From the NCBI GenBank assembly GCA_013396525.1, contig VWYX01000396.1, forward strand, positions 310,001 through 374,000: DNA of 64,000 bases. Reading direction: 5' to 3'. This stretch comes from Chaetorhynchus papuensis. Lineage: Eukaryota; Chordata; Aves; Passeriformes; Rhipiduridae. The notes under the pieces are model-generated. The model did not search any database. It saw only the letters and a list, made by a program, of their open reading frames with translations, and was not told the DNA's origin. Numbering within the stretch: the first letter of the stretch is position 1; every line of letters begins with the position of its first letter. The position numbers and the translations under genes are program-made. Positions 25,001 to 37,000 of the stretch are shown in pieces.

Positions 25001-28000
25001 ACAAGGGAAGACATGCTATGGACAGTTTCATATCAATAGTTTTAAATCAACACTAACTTACACCTTTTTTTACAACAATTCCATTGATGTAATTGGCAAA
25101 TTATTTCTGGAGAAAAATTCTACATAAATGCGCAGAATTTTACCACTAATGCCTACACTGATTCATGTAAATAGACTTTTATTCTCAATTGTGACTGAAG
25201 GACTTGGATATAAACTTTCCTAATTATTACTGACAATTTTAGCCAAAAAATGCAGTTAGTCTAAGATTCTGAGCCAAAGGTGGACACTATCCCTTTCCTC
25301 ATTCCCAATCAGATCACAGGCTACCATGGACAGAGTTAGGTTAACATAAGCTAGCAGAAATTCTTATATTAATGTTTTATTGTGCAATAGCCTAAAGAAG
25401 TATCAAATGTTTATAAAATGAGTTGTATGGAAGACTAAGAAATGTCTTACAGCACCTCCAGAATGCAACATTCCACACTGGAGAACTGCTTACCTTGGAA
25501 GTATAGAATTTGGTGGTCTAGATTTTGCAGGAGATGTTACTTTAGATTCTTGCCCAGAGTTCACTGAGGATCCTGACAGAGAGTCTTGTGCTGGTGTGGG
25601 CTGGCTCTGATAGCTTTCCCTTGCAGATGGTGGATGCTCTTTGTCTTTTGCGACTTCTTTTTCCCTGGATCGAGCTTTGTGTTCAGCTAGAAGGATGTCA
25701 AACTGTTTTTTACGGCCTGGAACTGCTCGTCGATGATTAAGTGAATGAGTCTAAAAATAGGGTGGTTAAAAAGCATTTGTGTGTGCATGACATTGGTTAT
25801 GAGTCCTCTATACTTCTGATACACCACTACTCTACAAGATAAAATCTACTTCAAACAACTTTAGCCACAGTTATGGAAATAAAGCTGCTATTCCACATCA
25901 TCTTTGATAATTTATAGTCATTCTTAAGAAATGCCAACATCAAGGCTAAAATTACTTTTTGCAACAGTTTTTATATAATAGAGACTATTGACTTACCTTT
26001 TCCAAGATGGAAAATAGAATTCCAGTAATTTTAAGATATTAAGAAAATCATTGTAGCTTTTAACTTACAATGAAAAACTGATTTCATTGGATTGAAAAAC
26101 ATGAATACATTTTAAAGCAAATTTAGCTGATCATCTCTACTGACAGGCAGCACATACACATACAAATGTTCATTAGAAATGTCTCACATTGCAGCTACTT
26201 TTTGACACGGGAGTTATTACTATCACAAGGGCAGCCTCCAAGTAATTTATTATACAAAAATATGGTAATTTTTTTTTACTAAAAACTGACTATACTTCAA
26301 CATTGTTGCACAGATGAACCAAAAAAGGAGCATTTAAAATAACACTTGGGCTTCTAAATGAAACGTTAATGCTTTTTGCATAATAAAATGACAGGAAAAA
26401 AATCTTTTTAGAAATATCAGTGGAATAATGCAGATGCTCTGATTCAAAGAAACAGAATTACACAAAAGAATTACCTGAAGACAGCGCCTGAATACCATAC
26501 CCATTGTCTGTAAGACAGGAGCAGGTATGACCTCTCAAACTACTGTGGTAGGATTTAAACTACAACAAAGCATCTGATATGTTATCTTCTAAGAAAAATA
26601 CCTTGCAGGTGAGTGATCTTGTGCAAGGTTTCTTTGTTTCAGGATCCAGTACTCCACAGTGTTTATTTGGGTCAAATTCTCTTTCTGTTTGATGGGAGAA
26701 TAAGAAACGAGAAAAAAATAGATCATTACAGAAGTTTTAACCAGAGTAATTTACAATTTTTGCCAGTTAGAACTTAATTTAATCAAGCTCAACTTGAACC
26801 ACTGATCCCAACCCCAGCATCCCAAAACAGTGCTATGTGCATCACTCATATAGTTGTGCATTTTTTTGTCCTTGCATGATTAAAACCATTTAGAGCAGGA
26901 TTTCAGCCAAAGACTTCAAGGAAATAAGTCTGCTTACAGTGGGGTGGCCCAAACAAAGGACCAAGCCAAATCCCTGTGACTTCAGTTCCCTCTGTAACTC
27001 TGGCTGCCTCCAAGGCCATGAAATACAGCAGTTGCAGATCTGGCTCCTGAGCTGGGCTAAGACACAAATGGTATCACAAGTGCTTCAAACAACATCTCTC
27101 TGACATACTTACAAACTCCAGAAAACAACCCATGGTTGATTACTGGTGGCATTTAAAAAATAAAACTTATCTAAATCAATCCCCTAAATCTTTATAAAAA
27201 TAACACATATGTTAGTTTTTATTTCCTTAAATGAAGGGAGGGATGGAATTTAAAGTTTGCAGAGATTACGAAAAAAGGCATTTACATGAGTTCTACTCAT
27301 GAATAACATTAAAAGAGCATTAATATTTAATATGCTGTATTTGCATATTTAATTTCATTAATATTTTACTATTTCTATACCACAGATAGCATCACCTCCT
27401 TTAGGTTATGTTAATGTAATTTTAGGGTTTGCACTAAGAGCTGTAGCAAAACAATGGATATACACTTTTCATTTTACACCATCAAAACCCTCTACCATCA
27501 CCTTCATACACCTTGACAAATTATGGTGTAATTGGCAGATTGGTTTGCTTTTGTTTGATAAGGGAATAGAAACTATTTTCCAAATCCTATTTTAACCATA
27601 CAGTGGTGGTACATTCAGATATAATAAACATTCTGTACTCAAATACAACATTTAATCAGAGGATTTTAAAAATCTTTATAAACAAACAAATGGGAGCTAA
27701 GAGGGAGACAGTGATTCACAGCTGTGTTACAATGTTATGACAGCATCACAGCAAGTAGAACAGCTGGAAGAAGAAAAGTAAGGACAAGTTGCTTACGTTA
27801 GACAGCAACTGTCCTCCAGAGTTCACAATTACTAGCAGTTTCATGTATTCTGCTATATAGACTTAAAATGCTTAAACTTAAAATGCTAACATTAAATGGT
27901 TACGTTATTAACCTATTAGCAGAGCCATACAAAAAAGAGAGCTTGGAAAAACCAGCTGGCACAGTTGTTTTTGGTGAAATCTAATTTTTGGTTATAGGCA

Positions 28001-31000
28001 GTTGTAGTTTCTTTGGCATTTACAACAGAAACACAAAAGTAGCTGTGTATGACTTCATAGAATAACTATTTTTTTCTACTTAATTGATGAAAACACATGT
28101 TCATAAACTAAAGGAGTTAGTTACTCCTGGGATTTGAGTGTAAGATGTTCCTATTACAGTTTCCTGAATCACCCACCTAACACCTGCAATGCAAATTAAA
28201 AAAAACACACTTAAGAGACAATATGGACTAATAAATATGCCTCCAAATGAAAAGTCCTGGGGGCAATTATAAGGCTACGGAACATGTTCTGAAAGTCACC
28301 AAACAAGGACTGCTTTGGATCAACAGGGAAACATCAAAAATCAAAAGTGCTCCAGATTGGTACTTGTCAGTAAGTGGCCCAACCAACCAAGGCTTCCAGG
28401 ACTGATTATAGCAAAGCCAGTTATTAAGAAAACATATACAGATAAAATCAACATAAGGAATTATAAGAGAAAAGAATGGAAGCCTCTGCCACTGACTGAA
28501 CAACAAAATAACTTGCTTTCCCTGAGAAACAGAAAATACTGAGCAAACAGGGAAGCACTTCTCCTGGCTGAAGCATGTGTGGCTGTTCCAGAGAATTCAT
28601 GAACATTGAACTGCCAGCTACAGACATGCCTGGTTTGGGCACCACACTACATAAAACTTACCACCTTCTTATCAATAACAAAATGCAGCTTCTGGCTACT
28701 GTGTTAGGAAACGTGGAGTGTGGCAACCCCCACACCCCTGTGCACAGGCACAGCTTGAGAAAGCTGTTTCTCTGGAATGGATTCCACTTCCTCATGTTCA
28801 GTGGACAAAGTGAAGAGCATTTGTTATAACCTCACCTAGAGAAGAGCAAGGGCCAAAACTGAACTGTGACAAACCCCTGTTGTCAACACAACAGCTTTTC
28901 TTGGTGTAAGCTGGGCACCTGCATTCTTTAATGTCATCCCAAAGAGAACAAGAACTAAGAAAGATTTAGGAAAAAAAAATAATTTTTTTGCAGTTTGCTA
29001 CTAGGAAACACTGATCCACTTATGCTGGGCAGCTACAGACTGTCTTTTGTGGTTCCGCAAGCTGTTTCCTCTCTCTCAACAAGGACAGTGCTCCTGAAAA
29101 GAGGGCAGGTTCATTCATCACCCAAACAACCATCTCTCAGTAAAGAAAAAAACCAAACTTCAATCACAGTCAAGGAAATGGTGTGAGAGAGAGTAGAGGT
29201 TGCTAAAAAGGGAAGGACACAGATACAAACTGGCCAAATTTATTATGGAGCTTCAAAAATTAACATCTGTACAGCTCCAGGGAAGTGGACTGAGGGAAAC
29301 CTAAATCCCTTAGCTGCAGTTTCATCCTTTTTCATGTGAAATGAATGAAATTATGGGATATTTCAAATAATCATCTCATTGACCTTCCAAGATCTTTTTC
29401 TCAGCCTTTGCACAGTCCTGTATAATAATGGAGAAGAATCCATCATAGTGACACACAATCTACAGGCAATTCATCTCCAGTGCTCTCAGGACTTCTACTA
29501 TTTGCATCAACCCTAAATTACTGTGTTGCTGCATCAATACTCAAGGCAATGGAAGCAAGACTGAACAGATCACAAATCTGATCATGACAGAAGAGCTGTA
29601 AAAAAAAGGTCTTAGTTCTGTGTGTTTGTTAACCATATAAAAATAAACACATGCCCATCCAAGTGCTCAATCAGTCCTGTGCAGAGATCTCCACTATGTT
29701 CCCTAGCCTGGAAGACACTGCAAGTCAGAGCTTAGAGGAAGAACAGTGCCAGAGTCACCTCCCCAGAAAAAGCCAGCAAGCTGAAGGAAGGCCCTACAGA
29801 ATTGGTTCTCCTTTATGAACACATTTCTGCAAGCACTTGTACAGAAATGTACAAGTATCACCTGCAGCCCTGCAGTGGTAAGTGGTGACATGAGGAAAAC
29901 CACTAACAGTTTCTATTGCTCAAGGAGGAATTCTGAATTGATTAGCTAAATTAGCTGAATGAAACATCTAAACCATTACAGGAAATAATAGGTTAAAAGG
30001 AAGCGATATTCTAAATTAACTCTAAAATAAAGAGAGTTTTCATTAGAATAATATATTGGATCTTAAAAAGTGAAATGAAAGGGTTAAAGTCTAATCTTAA
30101 GCTACTTTCTTGTAGCAATTTTCATTTTGTGAAAAGCTATAAATGAACAACGGTACTGTTTTCCTATATGCCACCTCAACTAGTTAAAAAAGCAATCAGT
30201 GTACTGAATCCTTTCAGGCAATGGCATTGTTCCATGCCCCACACAGCCCCAGCAAACACCTCACACTGCTCTGAAATCCAGCCAAGGTAGCAGTACCATA
30301 GGCTGACTGCCAAATTTGAGAAAATGAAAAAAAGAAACCTGATATTTGGGCAAAAAATAGGACACACTCATTAACTAGAAATGAAAGCATTTATCTTGTA
30401 CAACTTATACTGGTTCATAACTAGTGCACATTCAGAAATCATGTGAACTAACTCTGTGCCAAAGTGACGATCTAATGCGGATCATGCTGCCATTAGCAAA
30501 ATTAGCCTTTCAGTACACACAAGAAGTTCCTGCCCGAGTCACAAAGTACTGCCAGCTGATGAATAGACCCTGCACAGCTTCTGCAGCCGTAAACTTGAGT
30601 CAGTTATTTTTGCTTTTAAAAAACCATAAAATAAAATCCCTCAAAACACTTTGTTTCCTTTCATTCAGAGCAAAAATCTGTTTGCAGCTTTCAGGGGCAA
30701 ATTCTCTCCTTGCTGCCCAACAGCTGGCACGGGTCACCTCTGGGGAACTCCACAGAAAATAATTCTTCCTCCCAGCGGATGGCAACCTTTCTAATGGAGC
30801 CTCTGCCCTCCCACAATGTGACGTTCTGTGCTTTGGTGGCAAGTTTAGACAGGGACCTGCATCCTCAAAACTACCCTGCCTAAGGCCTTCCAGGGCATTT
30901 CCCATTTAATGTCATTTCCTCAACTCCACTGTTGATCAAGATCTTCATGCTAGAAAGATCAAGATCTTCATGCTAGAAACATTGCCACTGTATGTGAGTT

Positions 31001-34000
31001 GCAGGGGGAGAGGGGTGAAGGGAAATTATGACTTCTAACACTTCCCCAGCATTTCCTGTATCTCCTTAAGAATTTTCTTGTATCTAAATACAAAAATAAA
31101 AAGATTATTTTAAAAATCATGACTTGGAGGATAAACCAATGTCTTAAACCTGTTCAACTGTTCAACTTGATCATGACCAAACTAAAGTCCCCCAACCAAG
31201 GCACATTTTCTTTCGTTGTAAACAGACCCAAATACCATAATGGCTTGAAGAAGTCTACTGCCTTTCTGTTTTAATGAATTTATTTCCTTAAAAATTTGTA
31301 TTTGGCCTGTTGACCAGTAATTTCAAGATAAACAGAATGTGTACTTTGAAAATACTTTACTACACATGCTAAGAGTGTGAAAGCTTTCATTTTGATTTTC
31401 ATACACGCAAACTGGCATCTTACAGCAAAAAAATCCAACCAAACCCAGCATTTTATTAGCTGCATTACGAGCTATAGAAGCATTAACAAAGAAAGACAGG
31501 CTACCACAAAAGGTGAACTACAACATCACTCACCTGAAAGTCTTTTGTAAGGCTTGTTACTGCTTTTAGTGCCATTTTGGTGTTTCTTGTCTATTGATGG
31601 AGCTACAATTCCTTTGCCGTTCAGAATCTTTTCTGGTGATGGTGGCACTGACTTGGATGTCAAACCAGATTTAACCAAAGTTGGAGCAGGTATGCTGGAT
31701 GAAGAAGCTGAGGAGGAGGTGATGGTGGTAGTGGTTGCAGAATTCATTTTGACATTGGCACCATCTGCCTTCACTAGGTTAGGAATTTTCTCTAGACTGA
31801 CTACTGGAACAGGAACACTGCAAGATCAAAGAAAAATATTCAAGTGGTATTTTCTGTACTAAATATTTATGATTACTTAATTCCCTTCTACAGATACAGA
31901 AATTTTGATGCAAGTGACATAGTGTCTTAAGACCAGGCTAAAATGAAATACTTGGTACCAGTATTGACTATTTTTGTTCAGTCAGGTGTTTACAAAGCCA
32001 GGCATCTGTAAAGCCTGCCAATGTAGAGAATCATGAAACTGAACCTTTGCATTTTTTTTAAGATCCAATCCCCTACTATTCATAAACAAAATCAGTATTT
32101 GGTACTAACAAAACACACCCCCTACAAACACGGTCTCATGCCTTTAACGCAAGCACGTACTGGATATGTGTATGCTGTACTAAACTCACCATGATAACAA
32201 AGCAGTTTGCTAATAATATTAATAGTTTTAAACAAACACAAAAATAGTTAATTTGCTCAGATGTGTCTGAATGACATACAAGTACTGGAAACAAGGACAA
32301 AAGAGATTTTAAGCACAGAAATCTTAACAGCTGTCCCTTTAAAAGTATTAAAATCTTTGATGACTTGAGCATTACTACAATGTATTTTAATAAAATCTTA
32401 GGGACTTAAAAACTCTCAATATAATTATTAACTTAGTTGGCTCTTTTCAGAGTAAAGTTTGCAGTAACTAACTTACTCTAACTTAACTACCACCACTGCG
32501 TATTTGTGACACTAACAAATGCTACCTTCCCAATTTGGCAGCAAAAAAGATTGAGATAAGTGATTTTCAACAAGTTGCAACAGTATTTTGACATTTCTGT
32601 GTTCTATCTGCATGAAGAAATATCCAATGATAGCTTTTTATCTACTCAACAGCTCCAAAACTGGATGTCTTGTGACTACCAATAAAGATATAAATTATAT
32701 ACCCCTTCCTACTGAAACAAACCCAAATAAAAAATATTACATAATACATGTATGGTTAGGGACTTCCCCCCATTCACAACTCACACATAATTTCAGTCTT
32801 TTGTGTCTGTAAAATGGCACCTTTGCTGCCCCTTTCTACAGAAGGAATGTTTAACAGGTGTGGACTTCTCGCAATCAGAAAAAGATGACTTTGAGATGGC
32901 ATTCTCCATGGGACACACTTTGGAAACATCAAGCAGGGCCCAAAATAAATAAAGTCTTGACTTTCCTGGGCTCCTACAAACCTCTGTTTCTCTGTAGCTG
33001 CTGAAGATGATAAACCTTATTCTAAGGGTATTTTAGCATAGGAAAATGTACAAACTTTGATAGAAACAATAAGTATACACAACTACAAAGAAGATTTAGA
33101 CACCAAGACATCTTCTGGAGCTGGAATTAAATTTTATAAAACTTCTATCTCCTGTGATACCATAAACATAGCAGTCAGTTAGTCAGAATATGGATGCAGT
33201 GAAGTGCAGAGCACTGGCCAGTAACTAAGCAAAAAACGTACCTTGCTCACAAAATCAGAACTGTGCTAAGTATTGCAATGAATGCAAAAATGTAGCTATG
33301 AAAGGGAAGATTTGATCCTCTCCTTTTTTAAACTCTGAATTTATTAAGTTAAATGGCAGGCAAAAATTGTAACATCTCAGCATAAGAATTATTATGTTTT
33401 TGTCTTTAAACAGATGGCAATTACATTTTCTGAAAATAGGAGAATTTTACTCTACTTTAAGTAGTTCTTTAACTACTTAAGTAAACTTACTTAGTAAGTT
33501 TATATATATAAACTATATAAAAATATATGAACAAATGTTCATGCCCAGTTTCTAAGATCAATCCTAATTCAAAATGCTGATATGCAGTGAAAAAACAAGT
33601 GTATTATCTGATCTAGTAGTGAAATATGGTTAATAAAAATGAGCAGGGTTTCTCTGTTTTGCAGTGTTCAGAATCTCAAATCCTAGGGCATGTATGGATG
33701 GATCACTGTGATAATGAAAAATGCCCAGGGGAGTGAACCTTTTTGCTTCATTTTGTTACAGATCAACAAGTCAACCTTCATTACGCATTTCACTGTAGTG
33801 TAGAAGAAAACAGAAAAATACTCCAATATTGGTGGACACACACATTCTGTAGGATTCCTGGCACTCTACAGTAAATTATTTATGATTTCAGAAGCTACAG
33901 ATGATAATTTCTCTCTCTCTTTTACTGCATTTAGCAGTGACGATCTCTAGTTTAATCTTAGCATAAAACATAAAGACGAATTTATAACCAAATGGCAAAT

Positions 34001-37000
34001 TGGAAGGTGCACAGGACCAGTGACTATAGTCAACTACTAAGGTTTAAAAAAGTAAATAAATCACAAATGTTTATATTTATGTTTGATGGTTGGAAAGAAT
34101 TCTTTTCCCAAGCAGAGTTTTTTGAGTAAAAATTGAGGATTTATTTTAAAAGTTTGTTAGAAGACTAAAAATCAGGTTTTTAGTCTTATTTACTATATTT
34201 TTAAAGGTATTTTTGAACAAAAAGCTTGTTTAGATGTTTTTAAAGACAGCTGTTGAAATGGACAATTAGAAAAACAACATGCAACAATAAAAAGTGAGGA
34301 AAAAAAATCTGTATTCACTACAGACAAGTTTACTTTTTTTGACAAAAAAAACTCTAATAAGAATAGCCGTATCTACCTAAAAGACAATAAAACAGTTACC
34401 ATCAATGCAAACATGTCAGAAACATTCATTATTTCTTTGTACTAAGAAGGAAATAGGATGCCTCCCTCCAGTCAGATAAAAATGCTTTTTGATTCTTTCA
34501 GTAAGTGCAAAGTGCCAGCCAAAAAATAATGATTGTTTTTTTTCTTTTTACATAAAGGAATCTTCATAATGTGGCCATGGGTTCCAAAAGAGTTGGAGAG
34601 ATACTGGGTCTCAGCATATTAATTTCTAATTGAATCTTGGAACCTTAGAGAAGCTAGCTGAGTGTTGCTCTTGCATCCATGCTGAAAACCCAAACCAAAG
34701 TGTCTTGAAAGAAATAACAGAAAAGCTAATAAATATAAACTGATAAATAATAAGTTGACATGGTTTTGCTGAGAATCACATCCTGGCAAAGAAATAAGGT
34801 TTCACTTTTTGATGAGGTTACCAGTTTAGCTGACAAACATAACTATGAAAATGTTCCAATTTTTGAAAGGCATTATAAAACACAAGTAAGAACAATTTAA
34901 AAGCAAATGTTAAACAATATGAAATTTAAACCTAGTTTTCTGAGATTTATGATTCATTAAGGGTGTTTCAGTAGCGGCATCTTTAGCCATCATTATTACC
35001 AAGTTTGACATGAATAAAAACTTCAGCGGACTTGAGAAATAAAGATAAGATTACTGGTGATCACATTTGCTGATGGAACCAGGATTGAGGGGAATTAAAT
35101 AATGAAGAGACAAAGTTATAAAAAGCAGTATGGAGTATTTGGTAAAGTTCATTAACTCAAAGAAACATTTTAATACAACTGAATGTAAAGTTACACATGA
35201 AATAACAAGTTGTTCAGTCTGCAGTGAAACACAGGGAAACAATACACTGGAAAATAGTGACAAAAATATTTAGTTGTCACAGTGAATAAACAATATGAGG
35301 TTTTATTGTACTGTTGTGCTTATATCAAAAAAGGGATATGGGAAGTAAGGAATAGTTTTCACACATCCCTGTTTATACTGATATTGGAATATGGCTTCCA
35401 GTGTTGCTGACCAGTGGTACAATACCAATGGGGAACCAGAAAAAGGCTCAAAAATAAGGGCTACACAAAGTGCATGATCATGACAGGCTTTAGAAGCTCA
35501 TACTCTTTTTCAAAAAAGGTAACATTTCCTTCTGTTTTCTCATCCTTTATCAGGCAGTTGGACTAGATGATCATTGTAGGTCCCTTCCAGCAAGCAAGAA
35601 AAATAACTGTAGTATGTCACAACACTTCTCACACTTGCAGCTCCTTTTACTTTTGTTTTCCTTTCTCCTGGCCTTTAAAAATTATTTCTCCTTCCTATTA
35701 TGTAATTTTGCTGGGTTTATGTTTTGATCATCTGTTTTAATTCTAAAAGCTCAGCCACTAGTTCAACTCTTCAAATTTGTGAGAAAAGAAATTCACAAAC
35801 ATTGAAAAACATAAAACATTGCTCTATTCTGCATTGCTGGGATTGCTTCTACAATGTACAAAGTGTTTGTGATTTCATGTCAGATTATATGGTCTAAGTT
35901 AACTCTGCTGAGTTTTGCTCCCATGCTGCAATAGGAATATCCTTAAATCATGACTATCTTCACTTTCTCAGCCTCAGTATGAACAATGGTATTTCCTAAC
36001 ACAAAGAAATAAAGACCAAGAGATGATTAAAAAATACCTTGAAAAGTGGCATTATAAATTTTAAAGGACTGCCCACAGGTATACCTTTGGGATCCTTTTT
36101 CTGTTTACAGAAAGAGTCAGTTTTTTTCTGTGTTGATGAAAACCACATCATTTCCATCTCTTTTTTTTTTCATTTTCAGAACTTCTGGCAGGCTAAACTT
36201 TGTGGAGGGTGGCCAAGGAGACCTGCTTCATCTGGTATCTCAGGGCTAGCTTACTTCAACACTTTACCCCAATTTTATATTGCCTTAGGATCATGGATAG
36301 GTGGAAATGAACATCCTGTAGCATCACGGCACCTAAATCCTCCATGGCAGCACCCAGAAGCTGTGCTGGGGCACAGCAAGCGAAGCAGCATCCTTTAGGC
36401 AGGTCAGCAACGAGGAAGAGAGCTCCTGGCTGCAGGAATGCCTTTTATAAAGGGTAAGCATCTGAGCTATGTTTACTAATTATGATCACTTGATCATTAT
36501 TATTGTTATTACTACCAATTCTTTGCCACCCTGACTGCAAGCTGCAGAAAATGAAGGTTTGCATTTATCTTGTGCACAGTGCAGTGGTGCTCCAGCTCTG
36601 CTCCATCTTTAAGCACTGCTATTTTAATAGCAACGATGGTAGAGATACAGGGGAAAAAAATCAGAAGTGACAGATATTTCTGGATGATGTATTCACAATA
36701 ATACTTCATATTCCAACTACAAGAAGGGAAATATTAAAACAGCAGCGAAAAAATGAAACAGTTCCAGATCTCTTTTATCTGATCATCTCAATCATGATTT
36801 TTAAAGCATTAGCCATGGAGCAACCTGAACCTCTGTTGCACATCTTAGAACAACACAGGACATGAACAAGAGAAAGAGCTACTTGGTCAATGGGTAAGGT
36901 GGTGCCTCAACCAAAACTATAACAAATTTAACTACAGAAGTTGGATCTATATGAAGGTAGGCACAGCAACAGATAGATCTACCGGGCTTTGCTGTTGCAG

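Larger units (their letters stand above)
23203..25493 (-). other. ATXN7L1 intron between exons D and E
   Basis: About 2.3 kb. It is remarkable for a GC-rich islet (about 23940-24310) that contains a 28-bp minisatellite and lies close to a GATTA pentamer array. The rest is AT-rich and unremarkable. Confidence 0.75.
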
